Shown: in pieces, positions 1 to 7,545 of the stretch
Numbering within the stretch: the stretch's first letter is position 1
Layout of the letters: each line of letters opens with the position of its first letter
Assembly (NCBI RefSeq): GCF_002949795.1
Contig: NZ_CP026692.1
Span: forward strand, 2,663,501 to 2,727,500
Length of the DNA: 64,000 nt
Source: Nostoc sp. 'Lobaria pulmonaria (5183) cyanobiont'
GTDB taxonomy: Bacteria > Cyanobacteriota > Cyanobacteriia > Cyanobacteriales > Nostocaceae
Direction of reading: 5' to 3'
The notes under the pieces: generated by a model
Databases searched by the model: none
The model's input: the letters and a program-made list of their open reading frames with translations, nothing else
Told to the model about the DNA's origin: nothing
Position numbers and translations under genes: made by a program

Positions 1-421
1 CTGGCCCTGCCACTAAAAATGCTGCTTCGCTAAATTTAGGCGCTCTTGTGCGAATTTCTGGGTTGCTGGAAAATCCAAAACCTTCCCTTGGTATACCAAA
101 AATGTTGGTATTAAGAGTGTGGTCATTATTTTGATCGTGGAAGACAGCAACGGCGTAGCTACCTGCTTTCAAGTTGTTAAAGGTAATGAATAAGGGATTT
201 TCAGTAATTTTGGTACACTGCTTTTGTAAGACGCGATCGCGATCGCTAGGAAATCCTTCACTGCTAGCAAATATACTGGCACATATTTGTCCTTGTTTAT
301 TCTTCAAGCCATCAATTTCCACGGTGAGTTTGCCGCTAAAATTTGCCTTGGCACTAAATGACCATGCCAAATTTCCCATCACTGCCAATAGCAGCATACT
401 AACTCTTAAGCTTTTAACCAT
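1..421 (-). CDS. DUF2141 domain protein, secreted, 3' end cut by window edge
   Basis: The minus strand is open from an ATG at 421 to the window edge, giving about 140 residues with no stop, so the gene is partial. The N-terminus is a clear signal peptide (basic MVKSLR start, hydrophobic LLLAV core, cleavage near SAKA). The mature part reads like the DUF2141 family: a GKLTVEI strand, the KNKQGQICASIF segment, and near the edge a FHDQNNDHTLNTN stretch followed by GIPREGFGFS, which is the family hallmark. DUF2141 proteins are small exported beta-sandwich proteins of unknown function. An opposite-strand frame at 174-458 is its shadow. The family call is from memory of the motif pattern; location in the periplasm is inferred from the signal peptide. 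Confidence 0.8.
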   Translation of the reverse strand, partial: MVKSLRVSMLLLAVMGNLAWSFSAKANFSGKLTVEIDGLKNKQGQICASIFASSEGFPSDRDRVLQKQCTKITENPLFITFNNLKAGSYAVAVFHDQNNDHTLNTNIFGIPREGFGFSSNPEIRTRAPKFSEAAFLVAGP

Positions 422-809
422 AAAATTTTCACAAGGTAAAATGCGATCGCTAAATTAATAAAGCCCTAATCAGGCAAAAAGTGGAAGGTATAAACTAATT
501 TCACTTTCGTAAATTTATGCCTAAACGGATAAATTTGACTGATTGTCTTATTTACTCAAACCAAAAAACTGTATCGTCATACACATTTTTTTTGCTTATA
601 TTATGAAATCAACAACGCAGATTTACCATATTTATCCTGAAATAGCAGATTGCTCGAGCTATTCATCCAAGATATAGCGTTTTGTAACTACATGACTCAC
701 ATAGAATTGTTACAACAAGGCTAACAAACCTAATTTCCTTAAAGAAACCGGGTTTAGAGTACCTGTAATATGGGAGACTTGGCAATATTCCCTATAAATC
801 AGATTCAAG
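422..809. other. Intergenic region, no gene seen
   Basis: This 388-bp AT-rich gap separates the divergent DUF2141 and glutathione peroxidase genes and must hold both promoters. I see no convincing reading frame or hairpin. The stretch near 740-760 contains the AAACCGGGTTT type of short repeat common in Nostoc intergenic DNA. Confidence 0.5.
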
Positions 810-1295
810 ATGAGTAACACAATTTTGGATATTGCAGTCAAGACCATCAACGGTGAAGATAAGCAATTAAACGACTACACCGGGAAGGTACTCTTAATTG
901 TAAATGTGGCTTCCTTCTGCGGTTATACTTCTCAATACGAGGAGCTAGAAAAGTTGAACCAAAAGTATGCAGAAGCAGGGTTACGTATTTTGGGTTTCCC
1001 TTGTAACGATTTTGGAGCGCAGGAGCCAGGAAGCAATGAAGAAATTGTGCAATTCTGCACGAGTAAATACGATGTTACCTTTGAACTATTCGATAAAGTT
1101 CATGCTAAAGGCTCACAGCAGCATCCACTTTATGAGCGACTTACTAAAGCCGTTGAGCCAACGGGAACTGTTGCTTGGAACTTTGAAAAATTTTTAGTTA
1201 ATAAGCAAGGTGAAGTGGTAGCTCGATTTAATAGTAGTGTTCAGCCAAATTCACCAGAAATAATTGCCATAATTGAGAAAGAATTAGCAAAATAG
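810..1295 (+). CDS. Glutathione peroxidase family thiol peroxidase (non-seleno)
   Basis: This enzyme reduces hydrogen peroxide and lipid hydroperoxides; cyanobacterial members usually take electrons from thioredoxin or NADPH rather than glutathione. At 161 residues it has the normal single-domain length. The peroxidatic residue is Cys37 in NVASFCGYT. The catalytic Gln is at residue 71 in the segment FPCNDFGAQEPG, and the Trp-Asn pair lies in VAWNFEKFLV. The family's usual NQFG is NDFG here, but that is not the catalytic Gln. There is no signal peptide, so it is probably cytosolic. It stands near an SDR enzyme, a hydrolase and a Prx-Grx hybrid on the same strand, so the neighbourhood looks like peroxide defence, although spacing argues for separate transcripts. 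Confidence 0.93.
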   Translation: MSNTILDIAVKTINGEDKQLNDYTGKVLLIVNVASFCGYTSQYEELEKLNQKYAEAGLRILGFPCNDFGAQEPGSNEEIVQFCTSKYDVTFELFDKVHAKGSQQHPLYERLTKAVEPTGTVAWNFEKFLVNKQGEVVARFNSSVQPNSPEIIAIIEKELAK

Positions 1296-1318
1296 CCATT
1301 AGTCATTAGTCATTAGGT
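1296..1318. repeat. Short heptanucleotide repeat (CATTAGT type)
   Basis: Directly after the peroxidase stop codon the sequence repeats CATTAGT about three times. Heptanucleotide short tandem repeats of this kind are a known feature of heterocystous cyanobacterial genomes. No function is claimed. Confidence 0.7.
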
Positions 1319-1404
1319 TGTACTATTGATATTGATTTTTGGTAGTCCCTTAATTGAGAAGGCTTTTTCAATTAGTAGTTTAATTTATTTGTGTCTAATT
1401 TGTC

Positions 1405-2229
1405 ATGAACGTTGCAATCATTGGTTGTGGTTATGTTGGTTATAAAGTTGCTCAATATTGGCAGCAAGATATAAATTTTGTTGTCAGTGTAACCACAACT
1501 TCGCCTGAGCGTGTCCCTGCACTACAATCAGTATCTCAAAGAGTTGTAGTTACCTGTGGTAATGACATAGATAGTCTAAAATCAGTTTTACACAATCAAG
1601 ATGTTGTACTTTTGAGTGTTGGGGCAAAAAGTCGGGAAGTTTATGAAAAAACTTATCTACAAACTGCCCAAACTTTAGTTTCATGCCTACAGCAGATTAA
1701 GAGTGTAAAACAATTAATATACACAGGTAGTTATGCCGTATATGGTGACAGGAATGGTGTATGGGTAGATGAAGAAACACCGCTTGCACCTCCTAATTTA
1801 AATGCACAAATTCTCCGAAAAACAGAAGATGTGTTGCTATCAGCATCTAGCGAAAATCTCCGTGTTTGTATCTTTCGCTTAGGAGGGATTTATGGAACTG
1901 GTAGAGAACTGTTGAAAATATTTGGTAGATATTCTGATACAACCCGTCCAGGCAATGGTGAGGATATCACAAATTGGGTTCATCTAGATGATATTGTTGG
2001 TGCAATAGAATTTGCCCGTCATCGTCGGTTGCAAGGAATTTATAATCTGGTAGATGATGCACATCTCACTAGCCGAGACTTACTAGATAGCTTATTTGAA
2101 AAACATAATTTACCCAAAGTAGAATGGGATACATCTATCAATAGTACTCGCCCATATAATGCTTGGGTATCTAATGAAAAGCTCAAAGAAGCTGGATATG
2201 AGTTGATTCATCCACAGATGATTTTTTAG
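1405..2229 (+). CDS. NAD(P)-dependent epimerase/dehydratase (extended/atypical SDR)
   Basis: A 274-residue Rossmann-fold protein. The N-terminus MNVAIIGCGYVG carries the GxGxxG dinucleotide-binding loop at residues 7-12. Further along are the YTGSYAVYGD segment typical of sugar-nucleotide-type SDRs, a FRLGGIYG strand, and NWVHLDDIVGAIEFA, which matches the conserved WVHxDD block of this family. I do not see a normal YxxxK active-site pair after YAVYGD, so it may be an atypical SDR that binds rather than converts its substrate. The substrate is unknown. The next gene starts 22 bp after its stop, so the two are probably co-transcribed. Confidence 0.85.
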   Translation: MNVAIIGCGYVGYKVAQYWQQDINFVVSVTTTSPERVPALQSVSQRVVVTCGNDIDSLKSVLHNQDVVLLSVGAKSREVYEKTYLQTAQTLVSCLQQIKSVKQLIYTGSYAVYGDRNGVWVDEETPLAPPNLNAQILRKTEDVLLSASSENLRVCIFRLGGIYGTGRELLKIFGRYSDTTRPGNGEDITNWVHLDDIVGAIEFARHRRLQGIYNLVDDAHLTSRDLLDSLFEKHNLPKVEWDTSINSTRPYNAWVSNEKLKEAGYELIHPQMIF

Positions 2230-2251
2230 CAAGTATTAAAAACTAGGAATT

Positions 2252-3181
2252 ATGCAACCATCTGCTGTAGCTAACACAACCAATTTGACAGCATCTCCTA
2301 GCCAGTTTTACAGTTGGCAGAATTATCGTTGCGCCTACGAAGTTCATCAACCAATCAATACAACATCTGAGGGCATTCCTTTACTATTAATTCATCCGAT
2401 TGGCGTGGGATTGTCGCGGCGATTTTGGCAGCGATTTTGTCGCGAGTGGTATAATACAGGTCAGCGTAATTCAATTTACAACCCTGATTTAATAGGATGT
2501 GGTGAAAGTGATATGCCCCATATAGCTTACACTCCTAATGATTGGGCACAACAGTTGCAGTTCTTTTTACAAACAGTAATCCAAAAACCTGCTATTGTAG
2601 TAGTACAAGGTGCTTTATTGCCAGTTGCCATCCAACTAGTGCAAAAGGAATCAAATTTAATAGCCGGACTGGTACTTTCTGGGCCACCAGCGTGGGCTTT
2701 AATGACAAATAAACCACCAGAATGGCAGGAAAAAGTCTTTTGGAATGTGTTAGATTCGCCTTTTGGCAGTGCTTTTTATCGCTATGCACGCACACCAAAA
2801 TTTTTACGTTCTTTCTCGATTCGTCAACTCTTTGCTTCGGAAAATGCTGTGGATGCAGAGTGGTTGAATACATTGCTTGCAGGTGCAGAAAATCCTGCTA
2901 GCCGTCATGCAGTGTTTTCTTTTTTAGCAGGGTTTTGGCGAGATGATTATACTAGTTTTATTGACTCGATTCAGCAACCAATATTAGCGGTTATGGGGGA
3001 AACTGCATCGAGTATTAGCCAAGACAATAAAAAAGAAACCCCAGATGAACGCTTGGCTCACTACCTTGCTTGTTTTCCTCAAAGTCGAGGTATAAAAATA
3101 AATGGACGTAATGTTTTACCTTATGAATCAACCACTGAATTTGTAGCAGCGATCGCTCCATTCATTAATGAAGTTTTTTAG
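2252..3181 (+). CDS. Alpha/beta hydrolase
   Basis: A 309-residue protein. The LLLIHPIGVGLSRRFW segment holds the HPIG oxyanion-hole region, and DLIGCGESDMP matches the strand and turn before the nucleophile elbow in this superfamily. The nucleophile region reads VVVQGALLPVAIQL, so the usual G-x-S-x-G Ser appears replaced (GAL). This is odd and suggests either a different nucleophile or a non-catalytic member. A late AVMGETASS strand is where the acid would sit. Homologues of this type occur throughout cyanobacteria and are annotated only as alpha/beta hydrolase. It follows the SDR gene by 22 bp and probably shares its transcript. Substrate is unknown. Confidence 0.8.
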   Translation: MQPSAVANTTNLTASPSQFYSWQNYRCAYEVHQPINTTSEGIPLLLIHPIGVGLSRRFWQRFCREWYNTGQRNSIYNPDLIGCGESDMPHIAYTPNDWAQQLQFFLQTVIQKPAIVVVQGALLPVAIQLVQKESNLIAGLVLSGPPAWALMTNKPPEWQEKVFWNVLDSPFGSAFYRYARTPKFLRSFSIRQLFASENAVDAEWLNTLLAGAENPASRHAVFSFLAGFWRDDYTSFIDSIQQPILAVMGETASSISQDNKKETPDERLAHYLACFPQSRGIKINGRNVLPYESTTEFVAAIAPFINEVF

Positions 3182-3258
3182 CTGATTGATAGTTACATCG
3201 TACCAGTTCTCTCATGATAGGTTATGACTGGAATTGATTACTAAAGGCAAGCAAAATT

Positions 3259-3993
3259 ATGTTACCCAATCATCAAGGAAAAAAAGTACCCAATGTCACT
3301 TTTCATACTCGCAATAACAACGAGTGGGTGGATGTGACAACCGATAAGCTATTTGCTAATAAGACAGTAGTTGTCTTCTCTTTACCGGGTGCTTATACTC
3401 CGACTTGTTCATCCACTCATCTCCCTGGTTATAACGAATTAGCTCCGGTTTTCAAAGAAAATAGTGTCGATGACATTATCTGTATTTCTGTTAATGATGC
3501 CTTTGTGATGAACGAATGGGCGAAGGATCAAGAGGCAGAAAATATCACACTAATTCCTGATGGAAATGGCGAATTTACTGAAGGTATGGGTCTGTTGGTA
3601 GATAAATCAGACTTGGGGTTTGGGAAGCGATCGTGGCGCTATTCTATGCTAGTGAAAGATGGTGTAATTAACCAGATGTTTATTGAACCAGAGGAGCCAG
3701 GAGATCCCTTTAAGGTGTCTGATGCTGAGACAATGCTCAGATACATCAACCCCAAAGCAGTGAAGCCCGAAGTAGTTTCCCTGTTTGCGAAAGTGGGTTG
3801 TCCTTTCTGTGCCCGTGCTAAGGCTATGCTCAAGGAACATGGCATCAACTACGAAGAAATTACCTTGGGCAAGGATATCACCACACGGTCGTTAAAAGCA
3901 GTTACAGGTGCGACAACAGTTCCCCAAGTATTTATCGATGGTAAATTAATTGGTGGATCTGAGGCACTAGAAGCTTACTTCGCTGCTAAATAG
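3259..3993 (+). CDS. Peroxiredoxin-glutaredoxin hybrid (Prx5 family, PGdx type)
   Basis: A natural fusion of 244 residues. Residues 1-165 form a Prx5-type peroxiredoxin with the peroxidatic Cys50 in PGAYTPTC. Residues 172-244 form a glutaredoxin with the CPFC dithiol at 181-184 and the TVPQVFIDG cis-proline loop. In the characterised Haemophilus and cyanobacterial relatives, the glutaredoxin domain reduces the peroxidase domain using glutathione, so the protein is a self-contained GSH-dependent peroxidase. There is no signal peptide, so it should be cytosolic. It sits 78 bp after the hydrolase gene and is followed by a clear terminator at 4092, so it ends a transcript. With the glutathione peroxidase at 810 it makes a small peroxide-defence neighbourhood. 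Confidence 0.95.
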   Translation: MLPNHQGKKVPNVTFHTRNNNEWVDVTTDKLFANKTVVVFSLPGAYTPTCSSTHLPGYNELAPVFKENSVDDIICISVNDAFVMNEWAKDQEAENITLIPDGNGEFTEGMGLLVDKSDLGFGKRSWRYSMLVKDGVINQMFIEPEEPGDPFKVSDAETMLRYINPKAVKPEVVSLFAKVGCPFCARAKAMLKEHGINYEEITLGKDITTRSLKAVTGATTVPQVFIDGKLIGGSEALEAYFAAK

Positions 3994-4091
3994 AGTTCAG
4001 TTGGGATACACAGCCGTTACTTGTGTCAACTTCAGGTGAAAGTCATGATATTTTTGACCGTAGCCTGATTTGTGAGAATTGAAAACCACAG

Positions 4092-4130
4092 ATCCCCGAT
4101 TTCGTAAAAGTTGTCGGGGATTTTGTTTTT
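4092..4130 (+). terminator. Rho-independent terminator after the Prx-Grx gene
   Basis: ATCCCCGA at 4092-4099 pairs with TCGGGGAT at 4114-4121, leaving a 14-nt loop, and is followed by TTTGTTTTT. It lies about 100 bp after the stop of the Prx-Grx gene and no other plus-strand gene lies between. Confidence 0.85.
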
Positions 4131-4240
4131 CGTCAGCAGTTAACAAATCTTCAGAGGAGTAGATTTATTTTTTTCCAGTTATTCACTAGCGATCGGATAA
4201 AATCGATTCAGATTGAATTTCTATTTATTTAAAATATAAT

Positions 4241-5482
4241 ATGTTTGCCAGAATCCGCCGAATTTTGAGTCAATTTTTTAGCAAATCAAGGACAATCAAC
4301 AACGAACCACTAAATAAAGTAAGTTTAATTGTCATTATTATAATTGATATTTTTATCTTGATTAATGTTTTTACCGGACTTGATGATATTAGCAGATGGC
4401 ATATCAGTCCGACTGAGGCTTATCCATGTTATTCAGAATGGCAAAATTACCGGACAAAAACTACTAAAGATAAAGACTATGAAATTGTTAGACTTTCATT
4501 GTCATCTTACACAAACAATCAACTCACTTTTCGGCGAAACTATCAACAAGCCGAAGCAGGACATCTGGGTAAGGTTTCTCAAACGTGCTTGCAATATGCC
4601 GATTACAAAGATAAGATTAACAATCCTAAAAAGCAGCAAATTATCAGAACTATCGAGCAGAAACAAGCGAAAATTACTAGCCTTCAACAAGCTAATAATA
4701 CTATTAAATCTCAATATGACTCAACGCTATTAGAAAAAATTGCAGGTCAGAGTAGTGAACAATCAATTAATCAAGTCAGTGCACAAAAAGCTAAACAGAC
4801 ATTAGAAGAAAACAATCGTCAAATTTCTACTCTTAAACAAGAAACTTCTACTCTTAGAAATGAACTACTTGCCAAACCGGAAAGCATTAGTTTTATAGCC
4901 TTTATTAAAGATGACAATCGATTCAAAGAAGTTGACAAAGGCTATCAGCAGGCATCATTTTGGTATCCAAGTATCCAACTTGGTTTTCAGTCTCTCTTTC
5001 TTTTACCACTGATTCTTATTGCCTTCTCAGCTCACAAATTTGCCCAAAGAAGAGGATATGGACTCGTTTCGCTAATTAGCTGGCATTTGCTAGTTATCTT
5101 TTTTATCCCATTAATAGTTAAAATATTTGAATTTTTGCAAGTAGGTGCAATATTTAAATTTTTATTTGATATAGTCAGTGCCATTTTTGGTGGTTTACTT
5201 TTTCTGATAAATTATGTTTATATCTTGCTGATTCCAATTATTGGTTTTGGAATCATCCAGTTTTTTCAAAAATTTGTCTTTAACGCTAAAGTCCAAGCTG
5301 CTAGTAGAGTTCAAAACTCACGCTGTGTTAATTGTGCTAAGAGAATTCAACATCTTGATACTTACTGTCCACACTGCGGTTATTATCAGTACATTGAATG
5401 CCAGAACTGTCATAATCTTACTTATAAACATTTGTCGTACTGTAAACATTGTGGAACTTCTCAAGTATCCAGTAATTTGTAA
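4241..5482 (+). CDS. Membrane protein with coiled coil and C-terminal double zinc ribbon
   Basis: A 413-residue protein of unknown function. The layout is: a hydrophobic helix near residues 27-45; a long polar, Gln/Lys-rich region (about 125-215) that looks like a coiled coil; several membrane segments between about 245 and 350; and a cytoplasmic-looking tail with four CxxC pairs (CVNC, CPHC, CQNC, CKHC), which make two zinc ribbons. Zinc-ribbon tails on cyanobacterial membrane proteins are common, but their role is not known. The stop is only 3 bp before the earliest possible start of the PAP2 gene, so an operon is likely. The membrane topology is inferred from hydrophobicity by eye. Confidence 0.75.
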   Translation: MFARIRRILSQFFSKSRTINNEPLNKVSLIVIIIIDIFILINVFTGLDDISRWHISPTEAYPCYSEWQNYRTKTTKDKDYEIVRLSLSSYTNNQLTFRRNYQQAEAGHLGKVSQTCLQYADYKDKINNPKKQQIIRTIEQKQAKITSLQQANNTIKSQYDSTLLEKIAGQSSEQSINQVSAQKAKQTLEENNRQISTLKQETSTLRNELLAKPESISFIAFIKDDNRFKEVDKGYQQASFWYPSIQLGFQSLFLLPLILIAFSAHKFAQRRGYGLVSLISWHLLVIFFIPLIVKIFEFLQVGAIFKFLFDIVSAIFGGLLFLINYVYILLIPIIGFGIIQFFQKFVFNAKVQAASRVQNSRCVNCAKRIQHLDTYCPHCGYYQYIECQNCHNLTYKHLSYCKHCGTSQVSSNL

Positions 5483-5518
5483 TCAGTGAAGTCGTCGATC
5501 GGTCTTCTTAACTTAGAT

Positions 5519-6286
5519 ATGGAAAAAGCGAAACAAATCAATAAAGAGAATCAGTCACCGTTTGATTTTCTCGAAAACCTGTTGATTGCTCGTTGGCGAT
5601 CGCTCTTACTCCTTTTGATCGGAGTCTATTTACCTTTGCAGGTTTTTGAAATCTTAACAGTGAAGATATGGGAGAATCAAGCGGGCTTTCCGTGGGATGT
5701 ACCGATTCTGTTAGCAGTTCATTCTACAACAAACCCACAGTTAGATGTTTTAGCTGTCACCCTAGCTACAATTGGGCTGCCTTGGACGGCGATACCGATT
5801 TTGGGTGCGATCGCCCTGATGTTACTACTTCAAAAACGCTGGCGATCGCTAGCTTATTTACTCACCGCCTCACTGGGAAGTGTCATCATCAACCGCACAG
5901 CCAAGGAATTAATGCATCGAGTGCGTCCACAATTGTGGCAGTCTATTGCACCTGAGTCTAGTTTTGCATTTCCCAGCGCTCATGCGATGACGAGTGTAAC
6001 TCTGGTAGCAATTTTGTTATTCTTAACTTGGGCTAGCTCTTGGCGCTGGTTAGTTCTCATCTTTGGCAGCTTATACATCATAGCTATTGCGTGGTGTCGT
6101 CTCTATCTGGGGGTTCATTTTCCCAGTGACATTCTCGCAGGTTGGATGGTTTCATTAGGTTGGACAATTGGTGTCAGTCTAATTATCAATCCGTATACAA
6201 CTATAGCCAAATCTGTAGATGGCGAACGTCCTAAAGATGAAACTACTTTACTCCCTGAAGAAATAAAGTTGATAAATGAGGATTAA
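5519..6286 (+). CDS. PAP2-family phosphatase (membrane lipid phosphatase type)
   Basis: The three phosphatase motifs of the PAP2 superfamily are all present: K-x6-R-P in KELMHRVRP, PSAH in FAFPSAHAMTS, and the R-x5-H motif in CRLYLGVHFPSD. Six hydrophobic segments surround them, as in bacterial phosphatidylglycerophosphatase B and undecaprenyl-diphosphate phosphatase types, so it should dephosphorylate a lipid phosphate at the inner membrane. The exact lipid cannot be told from sequence. The frame could begin at a GTG at 5486, but the ATG at 5519 gives the expected charged N-terminus (MEKAKQ), and I prefer it. It follows the zinc-ribbon membrane protein closely, probably in the same transcript. 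Confidence 0.88.
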   Translation: MEKAKQINKENQSPFDFLENLLIARWRSLLLLLIGVYLPLQVFEILTVKIWENQAGFPWDVPILLAVHSTTNPQLDVLAVTLATIGLPWTAIPILGAIALMLLLQKRWRSLAYLLTASLGSVIINRTAKELMHRVRPQLWQSIAPESSFAFPSAHAMTSVTLVAILLFLTWASSWRWLVLIFGSLYIIAIAWCRLYLGVHFPSDILAGWMVSLGWTIGVSLIINPYTTIAKSVDGERPKDETTLLPEEIKLINED

Positions 6287-6291
6287 TATTA

Positions 6292-6383
6292 GCCCTCACC
6301 CTAAATCCCTCTCCCAAGCTTGGGAGAGGGACTTTGAAATTGGCTCCCCTTCTCCCAATTTTGGGAGAAGGGGTTGGGGGATG
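6292..6383. repeat. Twin-hairpin dispersed repeat (REP-like), copy 1
   Basis: Two palindromes sit side by side: one with CCCTCTCCCAA / TTGGGAGAGGG arms and one with CCCCTTCTCCCAA / TTGGGAGAAGGGG arms. An almost identical element lies in the opposite orientation at 54750-54846. Hairpins of this type are common between cyanobacterial genes; it may also act as a terminator after the PAP2 gene. Confidence 0.85.
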
Positions 6384-6686
6384 TAGCAAGATCCCGCAGG
6401 GTAGGCAAATTTTGCACTTGTGCAAGATGATTATTAAAACCAGAGCATGGTTTCAGTAAGCTTATTTTGAATTCAAAAATTGTATCTCAAAATATGGTCT
6501 TTTATTTTTTGTCAGGAACTCGTTTTGTAAGTAAAGCTAATAACTTAATTATCCAAAAACGGTATCATCGGCTATTATTTTTGGCGTTGGCAAAACTTTT
6601 AGGTCTACTGACTTTACCATTCAACCTCTTGGTGATAGAGTGATCCCATTAATTCATATCTATTCAAAACAACAATTAACATAACA
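6384..6686. other. Intergenic region, no gene seen
   Basis: About 300 bp of AT-rich DNA between the hairpin repeat and the next secreted-protein gene. It should contain the promoter of the 6687 gene. I see no frame or further hairpin I can support. Confidence 0.4.
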
Positions 6687-7298
6687 ATGAAAACATTGCG
6701 AGCTTTAACGCCGATCGCGCTGGGTTTACTTACACTTACAGTCGCGAGTTCTGTGAATGCTCAAGCGATAATCGATACTGTAGACAACGGTAATTTAAGT
6801 GTGACGGGGATGACACGAGGAAGCGGTTGCACTGTCCTTTTTAGCCCTCAAGGGGAGCTAGTTCAAAATGGTCGTTCCTGTAGTTCAAGAGAAATTGGTA
6901 AAGCTCAAACTGCGATCGATACCTATCTCCGGGAGCAAGGCGCACCTGAGCGCAACAGTGACGACTCAATGCGGCAAAGACTGACCTTAATCTGCTACGG
7001 TGAAGGTCGCAAACCAAGTCTTGAAAGCCGCAACAGCTATGAATGGAACTCACGTCGTCATCGCTATGAACTGCAAAATCGTGTAGAGTCTTCGACAGAC
7101 GAGTTCGATTCCGAGGTTCAAGTCGAGATTCGTAATATGCAGGGAAAAATTCATCTGGCCGGAAAGCTCATCCCACCAATTAATTCAGGCGGTACTGATG
7201 GATGGTGGAACCTCAACGATCTCCGTGTCACACCGAAGCAAATCACGGGAAAATACCGGGTGAATGGGCTAAATCATCCGCGTGTTGAAATCGATTGA
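6687..7298 (+). CDS. Secreted protein of unknown function
   Basis: A 203-residue protein that begins with a textbook signal peptide: MKTLR, then a hydrophobic stretch to about residue 22, and an Ala-rich cleavage site near VNAQA. The mature part is soluble, with two early Cys (in GSGCTV and GRSCSS) and a third in LICYGEG, so a disulphide is possible. It ends in a compact Trp-containing beta-like segment (TDGWWNLNDLR). I do not recognise the family. It is followed by a non-coding stretch and then by the convergent hydrolase at 7546. It is probably periplasmic or secreted. Confidence 0.65.
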   Translation: MKTLRALTPIALGLLTLTVASSVNAQAIIDTVDNGNLSVTGMTRGSGCTVLFSPQGELVQNGRSCSSREIGKAQTAIDTYLREQGAPERNSDDSMRQRLTLICYGEGRKPSLESRNSYEWNSRRHRYELQNRVESSTDEFDSEVQVEIRNMQGKIHLAGKLIPPINSGGTDGWWNLNDLRVTPKQITGKYRVNGLNHPRVEID

Positions 7299-7545
7299 CG
7301 CAGTGGACGGATTGCCATTAATGGGATTGAGGATTTCCGTGGTAGTTGCGATTCAGGCGACTGGAGCAGTGGCAGAACTCGTTTCTAGTCTGGCTACTTT
7401 TTGTCTAAGTCTCAAGAAGTAAGGCCAGTTCATCCTGGCCTTTGCCAATGGCGGTAGAGATGCGGTAACTGTATTTGGGAATGCGGCGAGTAACGCATCA
7501 TCCGCGGTCTTTGACATTGGCTTTAGCAGGATGCTCCATGACAAC

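Noticed and set aside
174..458. Plus-strand 94-residue frame
   Set aside because: It is the shadow of the DUF2141 gene on the other strand, which has a signal peptide and family motifs.
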